A DNA stretch of 64,000 nt from Acidobacteriota bacterium (GTDB lineage Bacteria; Acidobacteriota; Blastocatellia; Pyrinomonadales; Pyrinomonadaceae): assembly GCA_016700175.1 (NCBI GenBank), contig CP065003.1, positions 3,110,001 to 3,174,000 on the forward strand, in the 5' to 3' direction. Position 1 is the stretch's first letter; each line of letters begins with the position of its first letter. This document shows, one piece after another, positions 40,379-47,541 of this stretch. The notes beneath the pieces were generated by a model. That model did no database searches. It was not told the DNA's origin and saw only the letters and a list, made by a program, of their open reading frames with translations. A program made the translations under genes and the position numbers.

Positions 40379-41197
40379 CTAAAGGACGGGGACGTAATTG
40401 AGGGCGTCGGTCTTCTTCGAGACGTACTCGCTCGGCGTGAATCCGGAAAGCGACCTGAAGTCGTTGTTGAAATGCGCCTGATCGTAGAAGCCGGCGTCGA
40501 GCGCGATCGCCGACCAGTCGGGAGCCTCAACCCGCTCGATATGCTCGATCACCTTCTGGAACCTGATCACTCTCAGATACGCCTTGGGCGTAGTCCCGAC
40601 GTTGTTCTTGAACATCGTGATCAGGTGCTTCTGAGAGTAGCCAATCCTGTCGCTTAGCTTGGCGAGATTCGTCCGTGAAGGATCGGCGCCTATGCCGTTC
40701 ACGGCGTACTCGACGCAGGGATTGAGCTCGGTGTCGGAGTTCAGCTGTTTCGCGAGAAATCCTTCGACCAGTCGGAACTTTCCGGAAGGGGTCGCTTCCG
40801 CCAGAAGCCTTTCGCGCAGGAATCCGAACTCGCTTCCCCAGATCCGGTCGGCATCGACGACCGTGTTCGCGAGCTCGCTCATAGGGATCGGGAAGAACGG
40901 ATGCGCCATTCCTTTCCGGAAGACGATCACAAGCTTTGAAGAGCCGTTCCCCGCGGGGATCGAGATCGGACGGGTCCTGAGGCCCGAGGCCCATCCGTTC
41001 CGGCAGGTCTGGATCTCCTTCAGGGAGTCGTTGTCGTAAACGTGCTCTGCATCGTCTCTCAGGCTGATGATGATCTCCGTATGTCCATCGGGCAGGAACC
41101 GCTCGATAAGACCGGAAGTGACGAAGTCGTCGAAGAAGAAAAAGTTCTGGACGAACTCGCTCAGGGGAGGCCCGGGAATGTGCATCTCGAATATCAT
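40379..41197 (-). CDS. AraC-family transcriptional regulator
   Basis: 272 residues. The N-terminal sensor part (about 1-150: IPGPPLSEFVQNFFFFDDF, ERFLPDGHTEIIISLRDD) is a DUF6597-like domain. The C-terminal double HTH (about 175-262) contains LAKLSDRIGYSQKHLITMFKNNVGTTPKAYLRVIRFQKVI and AIALDAGFYDQAHFNNDFRSLSGFTPSEY, the AraC signature. The ligand and target genes are not evident. Confidence 0.93.
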   Translation of the reverse strand: MIFEMHIPGPPLSEFVQNFFFFDDFVTSGLIERFLPDGHTEIIISLRDDAEHVYDNDSLKEIQTCRNGWASGLRTRPISIPAGNGSSKLVIVFRKGMAHPFFPIPMSELANTVVDADRIWGSEFGFLRERLLAEATPSGKFRLVEGFLAKQLNSDTELNPCVEYAVNGIGADPSRTNLAKLSDRIGYSQKHLITMFKNNVGTTPKAYLRVIRFQKVIEHIERVEAPDWSAIALDAGFYDQAHFNNDFRSLSGFTPSEYVSKKTDALNYVPVL

Positions 41198-41217
41198 GGG
41201 CGGGACGAGTGTAGCAA

Positions 41218-41311
41218 AAGAAGTCAGGAGTCGGAAGTCAGAATTCAGGAGTCGGAAGTCAGAAATCAGGAGTCAGGAGTCAGGAGTCGGAAATCAGAAA
41301 TCAGGAGTCCG
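41218..41311. repeat. GAAGTCAGGAGTC 7-bp array (left arm)
   Basis: Units GAAGTCA, GGAGTCG and GGAGTCA, about twelve copies. The complementary array is at 41822-41862, so the two bracket the four-helix-bundle gene at about 500 bp distance. Confidence 0.9.
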
Positions 41312-41320
41312 CTGCCCATG

Positions 41321-41677
41321 CTATTGGGTTCGCTTGATTGCTCGGTGATATGCGTAGAGCATTCTGGCCACTTCGTCCACTTTCGATCTCATTTCCGTGG
41401 TCTCCGAATAATGAAGATCCCGTGCCAAGATCAGATAATACCTTACTTCCTCTAACGATCCTTGAGCGATGTTGAGGAATCGTGATTTATCCGCAGGTCC
41501 GGACTTGCGATAGCCCTCCGCTATATTTGCAGGCACTGAAACTGCGGCTCGGCGTAGTTGATTGGTCAGAGAATAGATCTCCCGTTGAGGGAATGAATCT
41601 GTGATTTGGTAAACATCAAGTACAAGCTGATGTGCCTTTTGCCAAACCAAAAGGTCTTCGAAGCTTCGTGAGTTCAT
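41321..41677 (-). CDS. Four helix bundle protein (23S rRNA IVS family)
   Basis: From the ATG at 41677 the protein has 118 residues: SFEDLLVWQKAHQLVLDVYQIT, FPQREIYSLTNQLRRAAVSVPANIAEGYRKS, FLNIAQGSLEEVRYYLILARDL and VARMLYAYHRAIKR. This is the homopentameric four-helix bundle first seen in intervening sequences of 23S rRNA. It is often free-standing, as here; no rRNA is nearby. GAGGAAAATCC lies upstream. Its role is unknown. Confidence 0.92.
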   Translation of the reverse strand: MNSRSFEDLLVWQKAHQLVLDVYQITDSFPQREIYSLTNQLRRAAVSVPANIAEGYRKSGPADKSRFLNIAQGSLEEVRYYLILARDLHYSETTEMRSKVDEVARMLYAYHRAIKRTQ

Positions 41678-41821
41678 TTTGGATTTTCCTCCATTGGTGA
41701 GAAATGGAAAGCATGCCGCCAAAGAGACCCCGTGGCGTGTGGCGTTCTATGCTACATGCCCCCGAGGTGACCTAAGCCGGCCCTAGTACGATTCTGGACT
41801 CAAGAAAGGACCATCTTCTTC

Positions 41822-41862
41822 CCTGACTCCTGACTCCTGACTCCTGACTTCTGACTTCTGAC
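41822..41862. repeat. TGACTCC 7-bp array (right arm)
   Basis: CTGACTCCTGACTCCTGACT and CTGACTTCTGACTTCTGAC are complementary to the array at 41218-41311. They lie just after the stop of the DUF6265 gene. Confidence 0.9.
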
Positions 41863-41866
41863 CCGA

Positions 41867-42343
41867 TCACCCGCACTCACCGGGCTTGAACACCAGCTCG
41901 AAGCCGCGCATCTGACCGTTGCTCATTCCCTCGACCCGGGCGGTGATCCCCGTTGAACCTCGTGTGTATGTGATCTTCTGCGGGAAGTCGTGCTCGGGAT
42001 TCTCGAAGATCGCGACTCCGTCCTTGTGGGAGGTCAGCTTGAAAGCCGTCTCTTTCTGACCGGACGGGATCGCGACATAGTAAACATCGCCGTCCTTCTC
42101 AATGATCCTGAGGAACTCGTGGCTGACGATCTTGTCGTCGCGCTTTGAGTAACCCATGCCGATCATGATCCCCGCGGGATAAGTCCACTGCTCGTAGGTG
42201 ACCCTTCCGGGCGCGCGCTCCATCTGCCAGCAGCCGGAGAACCAGGCGAGGTCGGCGACCTTGGGCTTCTCGGTCTTTTCCTGTGCGAAGGCGGAGATAG
42301 AAAGGGAAAGCAGAAGTGCAAACAGGACGAATGCTCGGTTCAT
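41867..42343 (-). CDS. Exported DUF6265-like protein
   Basis: The ATG at 42343 with TTGGAGGATC upstream gives 158 residues with a signal peptide (MNRAFVLFALLLSLSISAFAQ). The mature part (ADLAWFSGCWQMERAPGRVTYEQWTYPAGIMIGMGY, then FENPEHDFPQKITYTRG) fits DUF6265, a lipocalin-like family. It probably binds a small molecule outside the cytoplasm; the ligand is unknown. Confidence 0.85.
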   Translation of the reverse strand: MNRAFVLFALLLSLSISAFAQEKTEKPKVADLAWFSGCWQMERAPGRVTYEQWTYPAGIMIGMGYSKRDDKIVSHEFLRIIEKDGDVYYVAIPSGQKETAFKLTSHKDGVAIFENPEHDFPQKITYTRGSTGITARVEGMSNGQMRGFELVFKPGECG

Positions 42344-42382
42344 CAACAGATCCTCCAAGGGTATAAGTTATACAAAATCAAC

Positions 42383-42632
42383 CGTTTTGAGCAGCGCTTT
42401 GCGCTGCGCGCGGCTTCGCCGCCCCTGTGTGCGGAAAGGCTTCGCCTTTCCGGTGAGCGGGACCACCCTTCTCCTGCGCTGAGGCTCAGCCTCCGCGCCC
42501 AATAGAGAGGTCGCCCGCCCGGTAAGCCAAAGGCTTACCGCACACATTGGCGGCGAAGCCGCAAGAAGGTCTCTTTGATCAATCCGACGGTAAGCCAAAG
42601 GCTTACCGCACACATTGGCGGCGAAGCCGCAA
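42383..42632. repeat. Palindrome cluster GGTAAGCCAAAGGCTTACC / GGCGGCGAAGCCGC
   Basis: A REP at about 42383 (CCGTTTTGAGCAGCGCTTTG) leads into GCGGCTTCGCCGC, GGAAAGGCTTCGCCTTTCC and GGCTCAGCC. Two copies of GGTAAGCCAAAGGCTTACCG (42520 and 42589) follow, each with CACACATTGGCGGCGAAGCC, 69 bp apart. It fills the 361-bp gap 42344-42704. Confidence 0.9.
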
Positions 42633-42704
42633 ATCACTGCTCACAGCTCAATACTTACGAAGAGCGGGCAAGCCCGACGCTAAACTGCTCATCGCTCACT
42701 GCCC

Positions 42705-43073
42705 CTACGTATCCTGCGTAAAGTGGATCAAAACCCCGCTCGGGTCCCAGCAGTAGGTGATCGTCGCGCCCCACGGTTCCTCTTTCGGAGGCTTCACGCG
42801 GATCGAATCGAACTTGTCGCGCACGATCAGGTCGTTGATCATCCGCCACCATTCCGCGGCATCGTCCACCTCGATCGAGATCATAAAATTCTCCGCCCAT
42901 TCCTTCACGTAGTAGTTCTGGAGCCAGATCCTGTGCCGGCCGATCTGCAGTTCGGCGAGCGCGTCCTCGTGCTGCCATTTCTTCTTGAAGCCGATCGCCT
43001 CGTAGAATCTCAAACTCTCCTCAAAATCCTTCGCGGGCACGAACACCCGCAGATCCTTCACTTTCAAACTCAT
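42705..43073 (-). CDS. VOC family protein
   Basis: 122 residues, MSLKVKDLRVFVPAKDFEESLRFYEAIGFKKKW at the start and WGATITYCWDPSGVLIHFTQ at the end: a standard single VOC module. Last gene of a set of three (AHSA1-like, GNAT, VOC) on one strand; it overlaps the GNAT gene by 4 bp. The substrate is unknown. Confidence 0.9.
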   Translation of the reverse strand: MSLKVKDLRVFVPAKDFEESLRFYEAIGFKKKWQHEDALAELQIGRHRIWLQNYYVKEWAENFMISIEVDDAAEWWRMINDLIVRDKFDSIRVKPPKEEPWGATITYCWDPSGVLIHFTQDT

Positions 43074-43639
43074 AACTGAATTTCGATGCGCATTATAGGC
43101 CTTGTCTCTGATCGCCGCGCGACCTCGCGAAATCCCGCCCTCCGAAAGATCTCGGACACGCCGTGCCAGGCGAAAGCGGGCGGATATCGCTTGCCGTCTT
43201 TCGGTTCGACCGGGTAGCCTTCCACGATCTTCGCTCCTCTATGCGCAGCGTGTTCGACCGCCGCCTTCAGAAGCGCGGAAGCGACTCCTTTGCCTCGGTA
43301 TTTCCGGTCGATGAAGAAGCACGAGACCGACCAGACCTCCTTATCGTCGACCGGCTTCAGGATCCTCGATCTCTCGAGCGCCGAATACTCGCTTCTCGGA
43401 GCCACCGCGCACCATCCAGCCGGCGTCCTGCCGTCGAAGGCGATGATCCCCGGGACCGACCCGCCTTCGACGATCGCCTTCATCGCCTTTCTGTTCGCAT
43501 CGCCCGAACCGGCCTCGAATTCCTTTCTGGTCAGCCGCCAGTACATGCACCAACACCCGGCGCATCCTCCTTTCTCGCCGAATAGGAGTTCGAATTGCTC
43601 CCACGAATCGGGGGTCAGAGGCTCAAAACTCAATTCCAT
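43070..43639 (-). CDS. GNAT family N-acetyltransferase
   Basis: 189 residues. The acetyl-CoA-binding motif A reads WSVSCFFIDRKYRGKGVASALLKAAVEHA (about 103-131), with the R-x-x-G-x-G/A core RGKGVA. The C terminus GVSEIFRRAGFREVARRSETRPIMRI is typical. A cysteine-rich GGCAGCWCMYW patch near residue 28 is characteristic of one subgroup. The acceptor is unknown. It sits between an AHSA1-like and a VOC gene in one operon. Confidence 0.9.
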   Translation of the reverse strand: MELSFEPLTPDSWEQFELLFGEKGGCAGCWCMYWRLTRKEFEAGSGDANRKAMKAIVEGGSVPGIIAFDGRTPAGWCAVAPRSEYSALERSRILKPVDDKEVWSVSCFFIDRKYRGKGVASALLKAAVEHAAHRGAKIVEGYPVEPKDGKRYPPAFAWHGVSEIFRRAGFREVARRSETRPIMRIEIQL

Positions 43640-43643
43640 CGAT

Positions 43644-44099
43644 TCAGGCGGACCCTATGTACTTCCGAAGGCCCTCGAAGGTGTCGTGCCAGCCCTTTTC
43701 GCAGGCGGCGTAAAACTCGTCGGCGATCTCGTCCTGCGGGAATCCGCTCTGGATCACGCGGATCGAGGTCAGACGATCGGAGATCGGATCGACCTCGAAC
43801 CTTGCCTTTACGTTCAGGTCGAAAGGCGGCGACTCGAACTTCGTATAGTAACGTGTCTCATCGAGCTCTATCACGTTCGGGTAATCGTACTCGGTGATCC
43901 TGTGAAAGGTGATGTAGTCGGGATCGTCCGGCTCTCCCCATGCCGCGTTCCAGAAACCGCCTTCCTCGGGAAGCACGATGGCCGTGCTCGCGCCCCACCA
44001 GCCGCAGATCGCAGAGGGCGTAATCAATGCGTCGAATACTGTTTCGGGGTCGGCTTCCAGGTCGATCTGATAAATGTGGCTCCTTGTTTCTTCGCTCAT
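43644..44099 (-). CDS. AHSA1/START-like SRPBCC protein
   Basis: 151 residues: IYQIDLEADPETVFDALITPSAICGWWG and DLNVKARFEVDPISDRLTSIRVIQSGFP, then FYAACEKGWHDTFEGLRKYI, the AHSA1-type START domain. Cytosolic. It starts the three-gene operon; the next gene begins 4 bp after its stop. The ligand is unknown. Confidence 0.9.
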   Translation of the reverse strand: MSEETRSHIYQIDLEADPETVFDALITPSAICGWWGASTAIVLPEEGGFWNAAWGEPDDPDYITFHRITEYDYPNVIELDETRYYTKFESPPFDLNVKARFEVDPISDRLTSIRVIQSGFPQDEIADEFYAACEKGWHDTFEGLRKYIGSA

Positions 44100-44141
44100 A
44101 ACTCGGACTTCTTCTTTAGCGAACCGGAGATCGCGAAAACT

Positions 44142-44321
44142 AAAGAAACAGGATGGACAGGATAGAAATGATGAGGATTTCGTGTTCGCTTCAAGGACGA
44201 GCGCCGGTTGAATCCTCAGTGGTCAGCAATGCGAAAGATCGAGAAACTGCGATGCTGCAGAAACCGGCGGCTCGGCAGTTCCCCCCGATCGCTTATATCC
44301 TGTTCATCCTGTTTCTTCTTT
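44142..44321. repeat. Inverted repeat, AGAAACAGGATGGACAGGAT / ATCCTGTTCATCCTG family
   Basis: AAAGAAACAGGATGGACAGG at 44142-44161 faces TATCCTGTTCATCCTGTTTC at 44296-44315. It lies in the 304-bp divergent region 44100-44403; the rest of the gap shows no gene. TACAAT at 44362-44367 could be a -10 box for the SRPBCC gene. Confidence 0.75.
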
Positions 44322-44403
44322 GTATTCTTTTCCTGACCGAATTCACGCGTGACCATTGTGCTACAATCCCGCGTATTTCCAAAGATATTCTAACGGAGGA
44401 CTT

Positions 44404-44862
44404 ATGAAATACCGTTGCGAGATAGAGATCGAGCGCCCGGTCGACGAGGTCGTCCGGCTGTTCGACGATCCGGAGAACATGAAGAAATGGATGCCCGGCC
44501 TTGAGAGTTTCGAGCCGGTCAGCGGCGAGCCGGGCCGGGTCGGCGCCACCTCAAGGCTGAAGTTCGATATGAACGGCCGCAAGATCGAGATGATCGAGAC
44601 GATAACGTCCAGGAACCTGCCCGAAGAGTTCAGCGGGACCTACGAGACAGCCGGCGTATTCAACCTTGTCCAAAACAGGTTCGAGGACATCGATGGCGGC
44701 ACGAAATGGGTCGCGGACAACGAGTTCCGGTTCACGTCACTGCCTATGAAGCTGATGGCCTTCTTTATGCCGGGCGCTTTCAAGAAGGAGACGATGAAGC
44801 ACCTGAAAGCGTTCAAGGAATTCGCGGAAAGCGCCGAAGCGGCGCGGGAGGAAGAAGAATGA
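44404..44862 (+). CDS. SRPBCC family protein
   Basis: The ATG at 44404 (ACGGAGGACTT upstream) gives 152 residues. KYRCEIEIERPVDEVVRLFDDPENMKKWMPGLESFEPVSG and KWVADNEFRFTSLPMKLMAFFMPGAFKKETMKHLKAFKEFAE define a START-like lipid/hydrophobic ligand fold. The C terminus is acidic. Its stop overlaps the start of the VOC gene (ATGA), so the pair is translationally coupled. Confidence 0.9.
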   Translation: MKYRCEIEIERPVDEVVRLFDDPENMKKWMPGLESFEPVSGEPGRVGATSRLKFDMNGRKIEMIETITSRNLPEEFSGTYETAGVFNLVQNRFEDIDGGTKWVADNEFRFTSLPMKLMAFFMPGAFKKETMKHLKAFKEFAESAEAAREEEE

Positions 44863-45281
44863 GCATCAGCCATATTCCCAGGGGTTTCCATTCCGTAACA
44901 CCATATTTCCTGATAGAGGACGGCGATCTCTTCGCAGACTTCTTGAAAAAGGCTTTTGATGCCGAGGTCATCGACGATCACCGCGAGAAAGGGCGGCTCG
45001 TGCACGGGGCGTACAGGATCTTCGGATCGATAGTCGAATCGGGCGAGACCGGAGAAAGGTTTCTGCCGCGCGAGATGGCGATGCACCTTTACGTAGAGGA
45101 TTGCGACGAAGTATATGAAAAGGCGCTTGCGGCCGGCGGCGTATCCATCCACGAGGTGATGGATATGCCGTACGGAGAGCGCTCGGGCGGAGTGAAGGAC
45201 CCGTGCGGGAACCACTGGTACATCGCGACTCAGATGATGGATATGTACCCGGACAATGATCAGGGGGTCAACGATCAGTGA
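44859..45281 (+). CDS. VOC family protein (glyoxalase/bleomycin-resistance-like)
   Basis: 140 residues from the ATG at 44859: FHSVTPYFLIEDGDLFADFLKKAFDAEVIDD, then MAMHLYVEDCDEVYEKALAAGG and the closing VKDPCGNHWYIATQM. Related to YjdN/PhnB-type VOC proteins. The last residues (NDQGVNDQ) and stop are encoded by the following AATGATCAGTGATCAGGG repeat, suggesting the natural C terminus has been overwritten or extended. Confidence 0.88.
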   Translation: MSISHIPRGFHSVTPYFLIEDGDLFADFLKKAFDAEVIDDHREKGRLVHGAYRIFGSIVESGETGERFLPREMAMHLYVEDCDEVYEKALAAGGVSIHEVMDMPYGERSGGVKDPCGNHWYIATQMMDMYPDNDQGVNDQ

Positions 45282-45745
45282 TCAGGGAATCAATGATCAG
45301 TGATCAGGGGGTCAATGATCAATTGCGGGCGTGTCTGAAGCCCGACCGTCAGGGAGGGCTATTGTAAAAAGTCAGCAGAAAGGAGACGGGAGACAGGGGA
45401 AAGGAGACCGGAGACGGGAGACGGGAGACCGGAAGAGTCGCGAAGCGACGACCTGCATTTAGCCGTGGACAAGCCCGAAGGGCGCAGTCCACGGTAACGG
45501 TGCCCCCGAATTCTCGAGCCGCTTTAGCAGCGGTGCCCTTTAAGAAGTCAGAAGTCAGGAGACAGGAGACAGGAGACGGGAGACGGGAAGAGTCGCGAAG
45601 CGACGGCCTGCATTTAGCCGTGGACAAGCCCGAAGGGCGCAGTCCACGGTAACGGAGCCCGCATATCTCCAACCGCTTTAGCGGCGGCACAGAAAAGAGC
45701 AGAAGAGTGTGTCGGTAGCCCGACCGTGAGGGAGGGCGTAAATGT
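45251..45745. repeat. Mixed array region (ATGATCAGGG, GGAGACG, GTCGCGAAGCGACGGCCTGC)
   Basis: AATGATCAGTGATCAGGGGG units (45256-45322) are followed by a GCCCGACCGTCAGGGAGGGC hairpin (about 45331) and a GGAGACG array. A unit of about 165 bp then occurs twice (GTCGCGAAGCGACGACCTGC at about 45433 and 45591, each with ATTTAGCCGTGGACAAGCCC, GTCCACGGTAACGG and CCGCTTTAGC). This fills the 536-bp gap 45282-45817. Confidence 0.88.
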
Positions 45746-45817
45746 TCAAGCCGGAATGCCCAGCTGTGCCGGAAACGCGGCACCTGCGGGAACAGCGACC
45801 TGCATCGCTATTTAACT

Positions 45818-46672
45818 ATGGACGCCAAGTTCGAAATCCAGAGAGTGCGCATTGAAGGCGCGGACAAAGTAGAGGTTTCAGCCGCCGAGATCGATTCACT
45901 GGGATCTGATATCTGGTGCGAACTTCCCGCCGGGTACAGGGAGTATATGCAGACGCTCGGAGACGGACTCCTCGATGGTGTGACCCGTATTTACGCGCCG
46001 TGGAGGATCCGCTCTGAAACACTTGCGACAAGAAATCGGCTTGCCAATTATTGGTTCTGGGAAGCAGGAGAGCTTCCTCAAGACCGGGCATTGGAGTCTT
46101 TTTCGATCGCGAGTTCCATTGATGGCGATGAAGCACTCATCCATCCTTCAAGACCCAACAGTATCTTCTTGCTTCCTATCGAAGAAGAAACGTCAGTTCT
46201 GATTGAAGGCGGAATTCCTGAACTTATCGAATACTTCCGTGCGTCGGTTAATATGGAAGGATTCCCGCCTAATGTATTTGAACCACAGGACAGCCGAACT
46301 TGGGATGAAAGGCAATCTCGCGAACAATCACCGATCGATTCAGAATTGACTACCTTGATCAATGATTTCCGTACTTGGGTGAAAAAGTACGGAATGGCCG
46401 AAAGAGCCTTACGGGGTGCACGGAAACTGATCGAGCCTAACCCGTCGGCCTTTGAGATCGAATCGAGATTCGGCATTCCAGTTCCCCGCCCATTTCCGGT
46501 AGAACTCACATTGGAATCGGTCTCGAAAGTAATGCTTGAGATTGACCTCGAGATCTCTGGGTCGGAATTCGTGGCGGAGATCAAGGCAACTGAGAATGAA
46601 ACAGGTGAGCGCAGAAGAGTTTTCTATACATACTTTGAGCACGGAGAGGGTTTCAGAGGGGGCCAACAATAG
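45818..46672 (+). CDS. SMI1/KNR4 (SUKH) family protein
   Basis: 284 residues. The N-terminal half (about 15-145) reads LPAGYREYMQTLGDGLLDGVTRIYAP and SIFLLPIEEETSVLIEGG, close to the SUKH pattern. The C-terminal half (DLEISGSEFVAEIKATENETGERRRVFYTYFEHGEG) is a second, unrecognised domain. SUKH proteins often serve as immunity proteins to polymorphic toxins, but no toxin gene is adjacent here. Base composition in this gene is lower in GC than its neighbours, hinting at acquisition. Confidence 0.65.
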   Translation: MDAKFEIQRVRIEGADKVEVSAAEIDSLGSDIWCELPAGYREYMQTLGDGLLDGVTRIYAPWRIRSETLATRNRLANYWFWEAGELPQDRALESFSIASSIDGDEALIHPSRPNSIFLLPIEEETSVLIEGGIPELIEYFRASVNMEGFPPNVFEPQDSRTWDERQSREQSPIDSELTTLINDFRTWVKKYGMAERALRGARKLIEPNPSAFEIESRFGIPVPRPFPVELTLESVSKVMLEIDLEISGSEFVAEIKATENETGERRRVFYTYFEHGEGFRGGQQ

Positions 46673-46711
46673 TTCTCCATCGTTAGCTGATAATCTGGAG
46701 GATCAAAGTCC

Positions 46712-47260
46712 ATGGTGAAGTTCTTGTTCGGTACGTTGGTATTCATCGGCATTCTGGGGATTACCGTATTTCCCCAATCCGCGCCTGTCCCATCCTGGCT
46801 TCGCGCCCATATGGACTACATGACCCAAGGCTCCGGAGTCTGGGTCACCAGCAACGACAAGTTCAAGTCAGACGCGGAGCCGTTCGATCAGTACGTCACC
46901 GAATGGAAGTACGGTGTCGGCAAGATGGGAATGAACGGCCGGCTCTACGGCATCCGTGACGGTAAACCGACCGGCGATTTCTGGGAGTATCACATCTACT
47001 GGCATCCGAAAGACCGGGTCGCTTATATTGTCCAACTCGGCGCGGGCGGCGCGTTCGGGATCGGCGAAGTCAAGGATTCAGGGCTGAACGATCCGCCGCA
47101 GAGGTTCTTCGAGATGGAGATGGTGATGCCCGATGGTGCCGACGTGATGGACCTCCACCGGATCTACGAATCCGGGAAGGGCGAGCACAAAACGGTTTCG
47201 TTCGATTTCAAAGAGGGGGAGTGGGTCGAACGCCGGACGTATGTCTGGAAGCTGAAGTGA
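46712..47260 (+). CDS. Exported hypothetical protein, lipocalin-like
   Basis: 182 residues with a signal peptide (MVKFLFGTLVFIGILGITVFPQ) and CTGGAGGATC upstream. The mature part alternates aromatic-rich strands (WVTSNDKFKSDAEPFDQYVTEWKYG, WEYHIYWHPKDRVAYIVQLG, ERRTYVWKL), like DUF1579/lipocalin barrels. No firm family. Its stop is followed within a few bases by a GCCCGACCGTCAGGGAGGGC hairpin, a probable terminator. Confidence 0.6.
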   Translation: MVKFLFGTLVFIGILGITVFPQSAPVPSWLRAHMDYMTQGSGVWVTSNDKFKSDAEPFDQYVTEWKYGVGKMGMNGRLYGIRDGKPTGDFWEYHIYWHPKDRVAYIVQLGAGGAFGIGEVKDSGLNDPPQRFFEMEMVMPDGADVMDLHRIYESGKGEHKTVSFDFKEGEWVERRTYVWKLK

Positions 47261-47520
47261 ATCGTGTCCGAAGCCCGACCGTCAGGGAGGGCTACCTCCG
47301 AGTACTGAGGACTGAGAAGGGACCGTCTCGGAATTCCAGGCGACAGTGCGAACGTGATACGTGAATCGGGAAGAAGATGAACCACAGAGAGCATAGGGAG
47401 CACGGAGAAATTTAGGGATGTAGCAGAGGTCCCCAAAATCTCCGTGCTCTCTGTGTTCTCGGTGGTTCAGATTCCTCTCGATTCACGATTCTCGCCCTCC
47501 CTCACGGTCGGGCTACTGAC
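47261..47520. repeat. GACCGTCAGGGAGGG hairpins and CCACAGAGAGCAT inverted repeat
   Basis: GAACCACAGAGAGCATAGGG (47379-47398, continuing AGCACGGAG) faces CTCCGTGCTCTCTGTGTTCT (47440-47459, continuing CGGTGGTTC). Outer flanks are GCCCGACCGTCAGGGAGGGC (about 47271) and its inverted relative (about 47500). It lies between two convergent genes. Confidence 0.88.
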
Positions 47521-47541
47521 ACCGCGGTGTCCATCCACGAC

